Shown: positions 17,907 to 26,159, counted from the first letter of the stretch. The stretch: DNA of 64,000 nucleotides from Streptomyces sp. NRRL S-37 (GCF_000721605.1 NZ_JOIZ01000014.1:62001-126000), one strand, 5' to 3'. A program made the numbers and translations. Notes: generated by a model not told the origin, from the sequence alone.

Positions 17907-18182
17907 ATGGCTGACGAGTACTTCTTGCTGGTGTGCGACGACGCGCCGCACGACGTGGTGCTCACCGACCCCGGCACGCGCACGCTGGACGTCGTCCACG
18001 TCGTACGGCGGCTGACAGGGCTGAGCCTTTGGCACAGCAAGGTTCTGGCAGTGCGGGCACCCGCCGTGATCCTCGCCGGCGTGCCGCGGGAAGAAGCCGA
18101 GGCGGTCGCCACGGCTCTCCGCGACGCGGGAGCACGGGCCGAGGTGAGACAACAACCGGAGCCGGACTTCCGCAAGCCCTGA
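17907..18182 (+). CDS. Stand-alone L7/L12 C-terminal-domain-like protein
   Basis: 91 residues; AAGAGGAGT precedes the ATG. After a short strand (YFLLVCDDAPHDVVL) the sequence DVVHVVRRLTGLSLWHSKVL, APAVILAGVPREEAEAVATA, LRDAGARAEVR aligns along its length with the L7/L12 C-terminal domain (IKxVRxxTGLGLKEAKxLV, P...KEGVSKEEAE, LExAGAxVEVK). The N-terminal dimerisation domain and hinge are missing. It is not the ribosomal stalk protein itself. It may engage translation factors or be a diverged fold. It is probably cotranscribed with the zinc-ribbon gene. Confidence 0.75.
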   Translation: MADEYFLLVCDDAPHDVVLTDPGTRTLDVVHVVRRLTGLSLWHSKVLAVRAPAVILAGVPREEAEAVATALRDAGARAEVRQQPEPDFRKP

Positions 18183-18221
18183 CCCCGACCCGGCCGAACA
18201 GCAGACGCCCCGGAGACGACG

Positions 18222-18261
18222 AAAAGCCCCTGTCCGCGAAGAACCGGAGACAGGGGCTTTT
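18222..18261. terminator. Bidirectional terminator
   Basis: AAAAGCCCCTGTC paired with GACAGGGGCTTTT: a 13-base perfect stem with A-run and U-run on both sides, between the convergent L7/L12-like gene and gpmA. Confidence 0.9.
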
Positions 18262-18271
18262 CCGTGGGTGC

Positions 18272-19033
18272 TTACTTCTTCTTGCCCTGGTTCTTGACCG
18301 CCTCGATCGCGGCCGCGGCGGCCTCCGGGTCGAGGTACTTGCCGCCGGGGGTGACCGGCTTGAAGTCCGAGTCGAGCTCGTAGTACAGCGGGATGCCCGT
18401 CGGGATGTTCAGGCCCGCGATGTCGGCGTCCGAGATGCCGTCGAGGTGCTTGACCAGGGCGCGCAGGCTGTTGCCGTGGGCGGCGACCAGGACCGTGCGG
18501 TCGGCCAGGAGGTCGGGGACGATCGCGTCGAACCAGTACGGGAGCATCCGGACGACGACGTCCTTCAGGCACTCCGTCTGGGGGCGCAGCTCCGGCGGGA
18601 GGGTCGCGTAGCGCGGGTCGGAGAACTGGGAGTACTCGGCGTCGTTGCCGAGCGGCGGCGGCGGGGTGTCGTAGGAGCGGCGCCACAGCATGAACTGCTC
18701 CTCGCCGAACTCCGCGAGGGTCTGCGCCTTGTCCTTGCCCTGCAGGGCGCCGTAGTGACGCTCGTTCAGGCGCCAGCTGCGGTTCACCGGGATCCACAGG
18801 CGGTCGGCGGCCTCCAGGGCGAGCTGCGCGGTGCGGATCGCGCGCTTCTGGAGGGAGGTGTGGAGCACGTCGGGCAGCAGGCCGGCGTCCTTGAGCAGCT
18901 CGCCGCCGCGCGTCGCCTCCTTCTCGCCCTTCGGGGTGAGGTTGACGTCCACCCAGCCGGTGAACAGGTTCTTCTCGTTCCACTCGCTCTCGCCGTGGCG
19001 GAGGAGGATCAGCTTGTACGGTGCGTCGGCCAT
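18272..19033 (-). CDS. gpmA: 2,3-bisphosphoglycerate-dependent phosphoglycerate mutase
   Basis: 253 residues, full length for the dPGM family. The catalytic phospho-His motif [12 protein letters not shown], then [52 protein letters not shown] and [19 protein letters not shown] with the second His are all intact. It interconverts 3- and 2-phosphoglycerate in glycolysis and gluconeogenesis. The C-terminus ends KNQGKKK. It is transcribed alone, convergent with the upstream pair and divergent from the MFS gene. Confidence 0.96.
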   Translation of the reverse strand: MADAPYKLILLRHGESEWNEKNLFTGWVDVNLTPKGEKEATRGGELLKDAGLLPDVLHTSLQKRAIRTAQLALEAADRLWIPVNRSWRLNERHYGALQGKDKAQTLAEFGEEQFMLWRRSYDTPPPPLGNDAEYSQFSDPRYATLPPELRPQTECLKDVVVRMLPYWFDAIVPDLLADRTVLVAAHGNSLRALVKHLDGISDADIAGLNIPTGIPLYYELDSDFKPVTPGGKYLDPEAAAAAIEAVKNQGKKK

Positions 19034-19092
19034 GTGCCCGAGCGTAATCGACACCCCGTACGGGCCGCGCGCCCTGCCCGCTTGGCGGACGG

Positions 19093-19121
19093 TTGACGGG
19101 ATCTGTTAATCGAGTGGTTAC
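19093..19121 (+). promoter_or_regulatory. Possible sigma-70-type promoter for the MFS gene
   Basis: TTGACG (19093-19098), a 17-base spacer, then GGTTAC (19116-19121), about 65 bases before the MFS start. The match to the -35 box is good and to the -10 box moderate. Confidence 0.35.
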
Positions 19122-19186
19122 CCCGGCCCCCTCTTTTGTAAGTTGTGCATGCCGCTTCAGACGCTTACATCTTCTCCGGGGGTTCC

Positions 19187-20491
19187 ATGTCGGTCGACGG
19201 ACTGAGACGTGCCGTGCGTGAGTCGGTCTCCGGGCTCCCCCGCGAGTTCTGGTGGCTGTGGACCAGCACCCTCGTCAACCGGCTCGGGGCGTTCGTCGCC
19301 ACCTTCATGGCGCTGTACCTCACGCTCGACCGCGGGTATTCCGCCTCCTACGCCGGGCTCGTCGCCGCGCTGCACGGCCTCGGCGGGGTGATCTCGTCGC
19401 TGGGCGCCGGGGTGATGACCGACCGGCTGGGGCGGCGGCCCACCTTGCTCGTCGCGCAGACCGCCACCGCCCTGTCCGTGGCGCTGCTCGGCTTCATGCG
19501 GGACCCGGTCGCCATCGCGGCCGTCGCGTTCCTCGTGGGCATGGCCTCCAACGCCTCCCGGCCCGCCGTACAGGCGATGATGGCCGACATCGTGCGGCCG
19601 GAGGACCGTATCCGGGCCTTCTCGCTCAACTACTGGGCCATCAATCTCGGCTTCGCGGTCTCCTCCGCGGGGGCCGGGTTCATCGCCGAGTACAGCTACC
19701 TCGCCGGGTTCCTGATCGAGGCGGGCATGACGCTGGTCTGCGCCGTGCTCGTCTTCGTGAAGCTGCCCGAGTCCCGGCCGGAGGGCAAGGACTCTCCGGG
19801 CGGCTCCGGGGAGAGCGGGTCCGTCTCCCTTCTGACCGTGCTGCGCGACGGGCGGTACATGGGGGTCGTCGGGCTGTCCTTCCTCATCGCCCTCGTCTTC
19901 CAGCAGGGGTACCTGGGGCTTCCGGTCGCGATGGGGGAGGCCGGGTTCACGCCCGCGGACTTCGGGATGGCCATCGCCGTCAACGGCGTACTGATCGTCG
20001 TCCTGCAGCTTCCCGTCACCCGGTTCATCGAGCACCGGGACCCCGGACGGCTGCTGGTGATCTCCTCGCTGCTCGCCGGATACGGCTTCGGGCTCACCGC
20101 CTTCGCCGGGTCGGTCGGCGTCTTCGCCCTCACCGTGTGCGTGTGGACGCTGGCCGAGATCGTCAACGCGCCGACCCAGACCGGGCTGGTCGTCCGCCTC
20201 TCCCCGGTGCACGGGCGTGGGCGCTACCAGGGCATGTACACCATGTCCTGGGCGGTCGCCTCACTCGTCGCCCCGCTGATGTCCGGGTTCGTCATCGACC
20301 ACTGGGGCGCCGCGTGGCTGTGGGGGATGTGCGCCGTCGTCGGGACGGTGGCCGGCCTCGGGTACGGACTGCTGATGCGGCGGCTTCCGGAGGAGGGACT
20401 TCCGGAGGAGAAGCTGCCGGAGGAAAGGCTGCCGCGGGAGGCGAAGGAAGCGGTCGTGGTGGAGAAGGCCGCGGAGGCCGGCGCATCCTGA
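19187..20491 (+). CDS. MFS transporter
   Basis: 434 residues with about 12 hydrophobic segments. The loop 2-3 motif GVMTDRLGRRPTLLVAQTAT (DRxGRR) is the MFS signature, and residues 104-150 carry SNASRPAVQAMMADIVRPED and AINLGFAVSSAGAGFIA. The C-terminus is a charged repeat (LPEEGLPEEKLPEERLP). It resembles DHA-type drug or metabolite exporters; the substrate is unknown. GGGGGTTCC precedes the ATG. Confidence 0.9.
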   Translation: MSVDGLRRAVRESVSGLPREFWWLWTSTLVNRLGAFVATFMALYLTLDRGYSASYAGLVAALHGLGGVISSLGAGVMTDRLGRRPTLLVAQTATALSVALLGFMRDPVAIAAVAFLVGMASNASRPAVQAMMADIVRPEDRIRAFSLNYWAINLGFAVSSAGAGFIAEYSYLAGFLIEAGMTLVCAVLVFVKLPESRPEGKDSPGGSGESGSVSLLTVLRDGRYMGVVGLSFLIALVFQQGYLGLPVAMGEAGFTPADFGMAIAVNGVLIVVLQLPVTRFIEHRDPGRLLVISSLLAGYGFGLTAFAGSVGVFALTVCVWTLAEIVNAPTQTGLVVRLSPVHGRGRYQGMYTMSWAVASLVAPLMSGFVIDHWGAAWLWGMCAVVGTVAGLGYGLLMRRLPEEGLPEEKLPEERLPREAKEAVVVEKAAEAGAS

Positions 20492-20519
20492 GGGGAGCCG
20501 GCCCCCGCGGGCACGACGA

Positions 20520-20552
20520 GGACCCCGGCGCCTGTGACGGGCACCGGGGTCC
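20520..20552. terminator. Hairpin between the MFS gene and the Cys-rich gene
   Basis: GGACCCCGGCGCC paired with GGCACCGGGGTCC (one mismatch), 7-base loop, 29 bases after the MFS stop and 31 bases beyond the end of the convergent small gene. It probably serves both. Confidence 0.7.
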
Positions 20553-20583
20553 CCGGTCGATGACGGGCCGGACGCGTACGGCG

Positions 20584-20739
20584 TCAGCCGCACTGGCAGG
20601 GACTGCCCGACTGGCAGCCACAGCCGCAGCCCGAACCGCAGCCGCAGGCGGCGATCAGGGTGAGGTTCCTGATCTCGGCGGGCTGCTCGGTCTCGCGCTC
20701 CCGTGCGGGGTCGGGCGTCGTGCTGGGGGATTCGGCCAT
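20584..20739 (-). CDS. Cys-rich 51-residue microprotein
   Basis: The ATG at 20739 is preceded by GAGGAGGG, a strong ribosome-binding site. The N-terminal half is polar and acidic (MAESPSTTPDPARERETEQP), then AEIRNLTLIAA, then a tail with 7 Cys in 21 residues spaced by Gly/Ser (CGCGSGCGCGCQSGSPCQCG). There is no signal peptide. It could be a metal-binding peptide or a ribosomally made peptide precursor with leader-like N-terminus and Cys core. No modification enzyme lies beside it. It sits next to phoU but the role is unknown. Confidence 0.7.
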   Translation of the reverse strand: MAESPSTTPDPARERETEQPAEIRNLTLIAACGCGSGCGCGCQSGSPCQCG

Positions 20740-20870
20740 GGGTCCCTCCTCAGGGCTGGTGCCTGTGCACACCTGCCCCCATTGGACGCCCGCCCCGCCG
20801 GGCGCGGCAACGGCGCATGGAAGCTCGTACGGATCCCGGCAGGCCCCCGCGCGCGGGGTCACGCCGGCCG

Positions 20871-21560
20871 TCAGGCCCCCTCGACCCCCGGCACCGGCTG
20901 CAGGTCCGACTGGATCTCGTCCGCGTGTTCGCCGGTGACCAGGTACACCACCCGCTTGGCGACCGAGACCGCGTGATCGGCGAAACGCTCGTAATACCGG
21001 CCCAGCAGCGTGACGTCGACGGCCGTCTCGATGCCGTGCTTCCAGCGGTCGTCCATCAGGTGCTGGAAGAGCGTGCGGTGCAGGAGGTCCATCGCGTCGT
21101 CGTCCTGCTCCAACTGGAGCGCCAGATCGACGTCCTTGGTGATGATCACCTCGGCGGCCTTCGCCATCAGGCGCTGCGCGAGCTGGCCCATCTCCAGGAT
21201 CGTGGCGTGCAGATCACGCGGCACCCCCCGATCCGGGTAGCGCAGCCGGGCCAGCTTGGCCACGTGCTGGGCCAGGTCGCCCGAACGCTCGAGGTCGGCC
21301 GACATCCGCAGCGAGGTGACGACTATGCGCAGGTCGGTCGCCACCGGCTGCTGACGGGCCAGCAGGGCGATGGCCCGCGCCTCCAGGTCGTGCTGGAGCT
21401 CGTCGACCTTCTGGTCGGCCTCGATCACGCTCTCCGCCAGCTTCAGATCGGCGTCGAGGATGGCCGTCGTGGCGCGTCCGATCGCCGACCCGACCAGCCG
21501 GGCCATCTCCACCAGACCGTCGCCGATCGAATCCAGTTCCTCGTGGTACGCGTCCCGCAT
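20871..21560 (-). CDS. phoU: Phosphate signalling regulator PhoU
   Basis: 229 residues, two tandem three-helix bundles each with the PhoU E(D)xxxD metal-binding pattern (IEADQKVDELQHDLEARAIA in the first; LEQDDDAMDLLHRTLFQHLM in the second) and RMSADLERSGDLAQHVAK / YYERFADHAVSVAKRVVYL. It links phosphate transport to PhoR activity. It is divergent from phoR-phoP with PHO boxes between. Confidence 0.95.
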   Translation of the reverse strand: MRDAYHEELDSIGDGLVEMARLVGSAIGRATTAILDADLKLAESVIEADQKVDELQHDLEARAIALLARQQPVATDLRIVVTSLRMSADLERSGDLAQHVAKLARLRYPDRGVPRDLHATILEMGQLAQRLMAKAAEVIITKDVDLALQLEQDDDAMDLLHRTLFQHLMDDRWKHGIETAVDVTLLGRYYERFADHAVSVAKRVVYLVTGEHADEIQSDLQPVPGVEGA

Positions 21561-21655
21561 CAGGGTTCCTCTCGTACTTCTTCATCCGGGCTTCAGGGGC
21601 CTGCTCTCCTCCCCACGCTCCCACGTTGTGCCCTCTACGCGTCCGATTCCGCCAC

Positions 21656-21688
21656 CTCACATGAACCGCCCCTGGCTCCAAGGTGAAC
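21656..21688 (-). promoter_or_regulatory. PHO box (PhoP-binding direct repeats)
   Basis: On the minus strand three 11-base units follow each other: GTTCACCTTGG, AGCCAGGGGCG (degenerate), GTTCATGTGAG. This matches the known Streptomyces PhoP direct-repeat unit (GTTCACC core, 11-base period). It lies between phoU and phoR-phoP, where PhoP is known to regulate both directions in S. coelicolor. Confidence 0.85.
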
Positions 21689-21761
21689 TCTGGGCGACGA
21701 GTGTTCGAGCTCGCACTCCGACGGCTGTGGGCACCACCCGCGCCATGCCTAACCTGGACGC

Positions 21762-23093
21762 ATGGACGTGAACGCGGCGGTCGCCGCAGTGGCAGCGATC
21801 GCCGGTGTGCTCACCGGCGTCATCGCCATGCTGGCGTTCCGCTTCAGCGAGCGCGAACAGAGGCGCCCCACGCGCACCTCCCTGCACACGGACCCGGTGC
21901 TCCCGCCGGGTGTGGACACGGTGCTGTCCGTGCTGCGCTCGTCCGCCGTCGTCCTCGACGAGGCCGACGGCGTCGTCAAGGCCAGCTCCGCCGCGTACGC
22001 CCTCGGGCTGGTCCGCGGCGGCAAGCTTGCCGTGGAGCCCATGCTGCAGATGGCCCGCGACACCCGGCGCGACGGCGAGATACGCCAGGTCGAGCTGGAC
22101 CTGCCCCGCCGGGGGACCGGACGCGGCGAGGCCCTCGCGGTGTCCGCGCGGGTGGCGCCGCTCGGCTCCCGGCTCGTTCTGCTGCTCGTCGAGGACCTCA
22201 CCGAGGCCCGCCGCATCGAGGCCGTACGACGCGACTTCGTCGCCAACGTCAGCCACGAGCTCAAGACCCCGGTCGGAGCGCTCTCGCTGCTCTCCGAGGC
22301 GGTGATGGACGCCGCCGACGACCCGGAGGCGGTGGAACGGTTCGCCGGGCGGATGCAGATCGAGGCGACCCGGCTGACCAACCTGGTGCAGGAGCTCATC
22401 GACCTGTCCCGGGTGCAGAACGACGACCCGCTGGAGGACGCCGAATCCGTCCGCGTCGACGAACTCGTCGCCGAGGCCATCGACCGCTGCCGGCACCAGG
22501 CCGGCGCCAAGGAGATCACCATGGCCGCGGGCGGCACCGCCGACCTGCACATATGGGGCAACCGCGGCCAGCTCGCCGCCGCGCTCGGCAACCTCGTCGA
22601 GAACGCGGTCAACTACTCACCCGCCCGCACCCGCGTGGGCATCGCGGCCCGTACGGTCGCGCAGCCCGGCGGGGCCCTGATCGAGATAGCGGTGACCGAC
22701 CAGGGCATCGGCATCTCGGAGAAGGACAAGGAGCGCATCTTCGAGCGCTTCTACCGGGTCGACCCGGCCCGTTCCCGCGCCACCGGCGGTACGGGGCTCG
22801 GCCTCGCGATCGTGAAACACGTGGCCGCCTCGCACGGCGGGGAGGTCACGGTGTGGAGCGCCGAGGGCCAGGGTTCCACCTTCACCCTGCGGCTGCCGGA
22901 GGCCCGTGCGGCCCGTGACCGCGCCCACCAGATGTCCCACCGGGACGACATGTCCCCTCAGGACGACACGTCCCTCCAGGACGGCGGCACCCACGGCCTC
23001 GACGGTGAGGCCCGGAGGGTGTCCCGCTCATCCCCCCACTCTTCCGATTCATCCGCGTACGAAACGCTTCCCTCCCCGGAGGTCCTTCCGTGA
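21762..23093 (+). CDS. phoR: Phosphate sensor histidine kinase
   Basis: 443 residues. One N-terminal membrane segment (residues ~5-27) is followed by a short PAS-like region (SSAVVLDEADGVVKASSAAY), HisKA with phosphoacceptor His165 in FVANVSHELKTPVGALSLLS, and an HATPase domain (NLVENAVNYS, VTDQGIGISEKDKERIFERF, GGTGLGLAIVKHVAASHGG). The usual large extracellular sensor is absent, as in other actinobacterial PhoR. A polar tail of about 60 residues after the kinase is unconserved-looking. The stop overlaps the phoP start by 4 bases (GTGA). Confidence 0.95.
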   Translation: MDVNAAVAAVAAIAGVLTGVIAMLAFRFSEREQRRPTRTSLHTDPVLPPGVDTVLSVLRSSAVVLDEADGVVKASSAAYALGLVRGGKLAVEPMLQMARDTRRDGEIRQVELDLPRRGTGRGEALAVSARVAPLGSRLVLLLVEDLTEARRIEAVRRDFVANVSHELKTPVGALSLLSEAVMDAADDPEAVERFAGRMQIEATRLTNLVQELIDLSRVQNDDPLEDAESVRVDELVAEAIDRCRHQAGAKEITMAAGGTADLHIWGNRGQLAAALGNLVENAVNYSPARTRVGIAARTVAQPGGALIEIAVTDQGIGISEKDKERIFERFYRVDPARSRATGGTGLGLAIVKHVAASHGGEVTVWSAEGQGSTFTLRLPEARAARDRAHQMSHRDDMSPQDDTSLQDGGTHGLDGEARRVSRSSPHSSDSSAYETLPSPEVLP

Positions 23094-23770
23094 CCCGTGT
23101 GCTCGTCGTCGAGGACGAGGAGTCCTTCTCCGACGCCCTGTCGTACATGCTCCGCAAGGAGGGCTTCGAGGTCGCCGTCGCGACCACCGGGCCCGACGGA
23201 CTCGACGAGTTCGAGCGCAACGGCGCCGACCTCGTTCTTCTCGACCTGATGCTGCCCGGCCTGCCGGGCACCGAGGTCTGCCGCCAGCTGCGCGGCCGTT
23301 CCAACGTCCCCGTCATCATGGTGACCGCCAAGGACAGCGAGATCGACAAGGTTGTCGGGCTGGAGATAGGGGCCGACGACTACGTCACCAAGCCGTTCTC
23401 CTCGCGGGAGCTGGTGGCCCGCATCCGCGCGGTGCTGCGGCGGCGCGGGGAGCCGGAGGAGGTCGCTCCGGCGGCGCTGGAGGCCGGGCCGGTACGGATG
23501 GACGTCGACCGGCACGTGGTGACGGTGGGCGGTACGAAGATCGACCTGCCGTTGAAGGAGTTCGATCTGCTGGAGATGCTGCTGCGGAACGCGGGGCGGG
23601 TGCTGACGCGGATGCAGCTCATCGACCGGGTGTGGGGGGCCGACTACGTCGGCGACACCAAGACGCTCGATGTGCATGTGAAGCGGCTGCGGGCGAAGAT
23701 CGAGCCGGATCCGGGGGCGCCGCGGTACCTGGTGACGGTGCGGGGGCTGGGGTACAAGTTCGAGCCGTAG
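23090..23770 (+). CDS. phoP: Phosphate response regulator
   Basis: 226 residues from a GTG. The receiver domain has Asp52 (VLLDLMLPGLPGTE), Thr/Lys switch residues (VMVTAKDSE, DDYVTKPFSSRELVARIRAV) and the acidic pocket VVEDEES. The C-terminal winged helix is of the OmpR/PhoB type (LLEMLLRNAGRVLTRMQLID, KTLDVHVKRLRAKIEPDPG). It binds the PHO box next to phoU. It is translationally coupled to phoR. Confidence 0.96.
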   Translation: MTRVLVVEDEESFSDALSYMLRKEGFEVAVATTGPDGLDEFERNGADLVLLDLMLPGLPGTEVCRQLRGRSNVPVIMVTAKDSEIDKVVGLEIGADDYVTKPFSSRELVARIRAVLRRRGEPEEVAPAALEAGPVRMDVDRHVVTVGGTKIDLPLKEFDLLEMLLRNAGRVLTRMQLIDRVWGADYVGDTKTLDVHVKRLRAKIEPDPGAPRYLVTVRGLGYKFEP

Positions 23771-23841
23771 GCCTGCGGCGCGGCGTTCGCCGGTGCCGGT
23801 GCCGGTGCCGGTGCGGGTGCTGTGGCTGGGCGGGGGGTGTT

Positions 23842-23909
23842 GCGCAGCCCGGCGTTTGCGGGGTGCCGCTGCGCCCACCCGTGCCGCCCCAGCGGCACGA
23901 CTGCCCGCA
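23842..23909. repeat. Dispersed intergenic repeat, copy 1
   Basis: The sequence starting GCGCAGCCCGGCGTTTGCGG and ending in GGCACGACTGCCCGC is nearly the same as 32859-32923. It contains a palindrome built around GTGCCGC/GCGGCAC. No coding sequence; a mobile or structural repeat of Streptomyces intergenic DNA. Confidence 0.65.
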
Positions 23910-23940
23910 GCTGCGCGGCATGGATGCCCGCAGTTGTGCG

Positions 23941-23974
23941 AAGGGCGGGACCCCCTCAGGGGGTCCCGCCCTTT
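23941..23974. terminator. Strong bidirectional terminator after phoP
   Basis: A 15-base perfect stem (AAGGGCGGGACCCCC and complement) with a 3-base loop, followed by TTTT, between the convergent phoP and lipoprotein genes. Confidence 0.9.
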
Positions 23975-23990
23975 TGTGGCGTGCGAGTGG

Positions 23991-24695
23991 TCAGTGGCCG
24001 GTCTGCGTGCTCGCGGAGGCCGCGTCGGTCGGGGTGCCCGAGGGGGCGTCGGTCTCCGTCGACCCGCCGTTCTCGCCGTTCTCCGTGCCCTCCGGGGCGC
24101 CGGTGGCCTCGTTCGTGGTGCCGGCGGCCGGCTCGCCGGAGGACTCCGCGGACGGCTCCGTCGAGGCGTCCGGCGCGGCGGCCTCCTCGGTCGGGCCCCA
24201 GCTCTTGAAGAAGTGCTCGGCCGGGAAGACGATCGCGCGCAGGCTCACATCACCGGTCTTGCTGAAGGTGAAGGTGACCTTCTGGGCGTTGCCGTCCTGG
24301 ACGGCCTCACGGCTGCTGGGCAGAACGGCGGACGCGTTGCCCTCGCCGCCGAGGATCAGCGAGCCGCCGGCCGGGACGGTGAGGCTGCCGCCCTCGGCGG
24401 GGGACAGCTCGGCGGTCTTGCCGGTGCCGGGGATGGTGACCGACTCCAGCGTCTGGTCGGTGCGACCCGTGTTGAACAGGGTGGCGGAGACGACCGCCGG
24501 GCCCGTCGACTCCAGGTCGGGCTGGGTGATGACCGTGGCGTTCTGGACCTTGATGTCGCCGACGGTCGCCGACGCGTTGTCCGGCTGGATCTCCAGGGTC
24601 TGGGCGTTGTGGCCGGCCGCGCACGCGGAGAGCGAGGCGATCGAGAACGCGATGGCGGCGGCGGCGAGAGCGCCGCGTCGAAGGCTGCTGCTCAC
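23991..24695 (-). CDS. Secreted lipoprotein, DUF461/PCu(A)C-like
   Basis: 234 residues. The signal MSSSLRRGALAAAAIAFSIA ends at the lipobox SLSAC (Cys25). Mature residues ~30-155 are a beta-sandwich-like domain (VGDIKVQNATVITQP, AVVSATLFNTGRTDQTLESV, LTVPAGGSLILGGEGN, QKVTFTFSKTGDVSLRAIVF), the arrangement seen in DUF461 copper-chaperone-like proteins. The Met/His ligands of true PCu(A)C are not evident. The last 70 residues are a Thr/Ser/Glu/Gly-rich disordered tail. It lies between phoRP and carD as in other streptomycetes. Confidence 0.75.
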   Translation of the reverse strand: MSSSLRRGALAAAAIAFSIASLSACAAGHNAQTLEIQPDNASATVGDIKVQNATVITQPDLESTGPAVVSATLFNTGRTDQTLESVTIPGTGKTAELSPAEGGSLTVPAGGSLILGGEGNASAVLPSSREAVQDGNAQKVTFTFSKTGDVSLRAIVFPAEHFFKSWGPTEEAAAPDASTEPSAESSGEPAAGTTNEATGAPEGTENGENGGSTETDAPSGTPTDAASASTQTGH

Positions 24696-24897
24696 GGCGG
24701 CGGCAACTCCTTGACTCGGGTCGTTCGGCGACCGGGTGAAGCCGCCCTAAGTGTCTGTCAGCGGCCTCAGGTTACCGAGCCGTCCCCGCGCGACCGCACC
24801 CGACCCTCCCGATACGTCCCGTGTCGGCCCGGTGAGGCGTGTCCGGACCCCCGTCATCACTCCGTCGGCGGTCGGGAGCGGGCGCGTTCCGCCTCTT

Positions 24898-24925
24898 GAG
24901 TCACAAGTGACTCACCAGTCACTTG
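24898..24925. promoter_or_regulatory. Overlapping palindromes with GTGACT half-sites
   Basis: GAGTCAC-AA-GTGACTC (24898-24913) overlaps CAAGTGACT-CACC-AGTCACTTG (24904-24925). Both are perfect. The half-site equals that of the palindrome upstream of the cdgB-like gene (45285-45300), so one regulator, possibly BldD-type, could bind both; that is inference. Confidence 0.45.
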
Positions 24926-25000
24926 GGTCGCTTTCACGTCGTACTCCCGCGCCATTCCCATAGTGATCGCGCATTTCCCGTGAAGGAATGAGCGGAGGGC

Positions 25001-25052
25001 TCCGGAATTGATCACCGGCCGCTCATCCTCGCACCGTGTGATCAATTCCGGA
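25001..25052. promoter_or_regulatory. 15-base perfect inverted repeat upstream of carD
   Basis: TCCGGAATTGATCAC (25001-25015) and its exact complement GTGATCAATTCCGGA (25038-25052) flank a 22-base GC-rich centre. It could be a cruciform, an RNA stem in a carD leader, or a paired operator. It has no U-run and lies 295 bases before carD. Confidence 0.55.
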
Positions 25053-25346
25053 TTCGGCCGGAACCCGGCCCGGCACACCGAACGGAGTAGCGGAACTCGA
25101 GCACATGGAACCGGACATATGGGGATGTTCGACCGCTCGTGCGGGGCTCCCGATGCGTGTAACGTGCGCGTTTCGCTTGCGCCGGAGAGCCGCTCCGACC
25201 TGCGAATACCTGCTTCCGCTAGGTGTCCGCAGCACGTTCCTGTTGCTGTTGTCAAGCCCCGAGAATGGCCCTGACCTGCGAAAACGCCATTCAGAAGGCG
25301 CCGTATCCGTGTTACCCTGGATAGCCACGGAAGGGGTACCTGTCAC

Positions 25347-25829
25347 ATGACGTTCAAGGTTGGCGACACCGTGGTCTATCCCCATCACGGGGCCGCGCTG
25401 ATCGAGGCTATCGAAACTCGCCAGATCAAAGGCGTGGACAAGACCTACTTGGTGCTGAAGGTCGCCCAGGGTGACCTGACGGTACGTGTGCCAGCGGACA
25501 ATGCGGAGTTCGTCGGCGTACGTGATGTGGTCGGTCAGGACGGGCTGGACCGGGTCTTCGAGGTGCTGCGCGCACCGTATGCGGAGGAGCCCACGAACTG
25601 GTCCCGTCGCTACAAGGCAAATCTCGAGAAGCTCGCCTCGGGCGATGTCATCAAGGTCGCGGAAGTCGTACGTGACCTGTGGCGTCGTGAGCGCGAGCGC
25701 GGACTCTCCGCCGGTGAGAAGCGCATGCTCGCCAAGGCGCGTCAGATCCTGGTCAGCGAGCTCGCCCTCGCGGAGAACACCAACGAGGACAAGGCCGAGG
25801 CCCTGCTCGACGAGGTCCTCGCCTCCTGA
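25347..25829 (+). CDS. carD: CarD-family RNA polymerase-binding regulator
   Basis: 160 residues; GGAAGGGG precedes the ATG. The N-terminal RNAP-interaction (RID/Tudor-like) domain is [20 protein letters not shown] to about residue 60, and the helical DNA-binding half has [60 protein letters not shown]. It stabilises open complexes at housekeeping promoters, including rRNA, in mycobacteria. The Trp in EEPTNW is the known minor-groove wedge position. Confidence 0.96.
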   Translation: MTFKVGDTVVYPHHGAALIEAIETRQIKGVDKTYLVLKVAQGDLTVRVPADNAEFVGVRDVVGQDGLDRVFEVLRAPYAEEPTNWSRRYKANLEKLASGDVIKVAEVVRDLWRRERERGLSAGEKRMLAKARQILVSELALAENTNEDKAEALLDEVLAS

Positions 25830-26159
25830 GATTTCTGAGCAGGCCGCGCGGCCCGCGGCTCACTCTCAGCACTCAGCACTTCGAAATGCCGCGGTGCCCG
25901 ATGACGTCATGGACGTCGCCGGGCGCTGCGGCATGTTCGTACCCGGACACCGTGCATACGCTGCACTTGCGTCGCGCCGGGGAATGTGTCATGACTCACG
26001 TCCCCACCCCTGGCGTGCCGGGCCCGGGCGGTCGACTCGACCAGAATCACGGAAGGGGCTGGTCAAGACGGGACGCCCGGCATTCCCCCCGCTCCGGGAG
26101 CAGGGGGCACGCCCAGGCCATACCCACCTGGGCCGAGCACACAAACCTGACAGGAACCG
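25830..26159. other. Intergenic region between carD and ispD
   Basis: 330 bases. It contains a small hairpin-like CGCTCC-GG-GAGC flanked by C and G runs (about 26085-26106) and a TGACGTCA palindrome near 25901. No gene is supported; a promoter for ispDF is likely within it. Confidence 0.4.

Larger units (their letters stand above)
24696..25346. other. Long upstream region of carD with two symmetric sites
   Basis: 651 bases with no convincing gene and visibly lower GC than its neighbours. It contains a cluster of GTGACT/AGTCAC half-sites (24898-24925) and a 15-base perfect inverted repeat (25001-25052). Promoters and a long leader for carD are the most likely content. Confidence 0.5.

Noticed and set aside
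20584..20739. Cys-rich microprotein as a lanthipeptide or sactipeptide precursor
   Set aside because: No cyclase, radical SAM or protease gene is adjacent; kept only as an open possibility.
25105..25350. Plus-strand 81-codon frame just upstream of carD
   Set aside because: Leu/Arg-rich, no ribosome-binding site, overlaps the inferred promoter; not supported as a gene.
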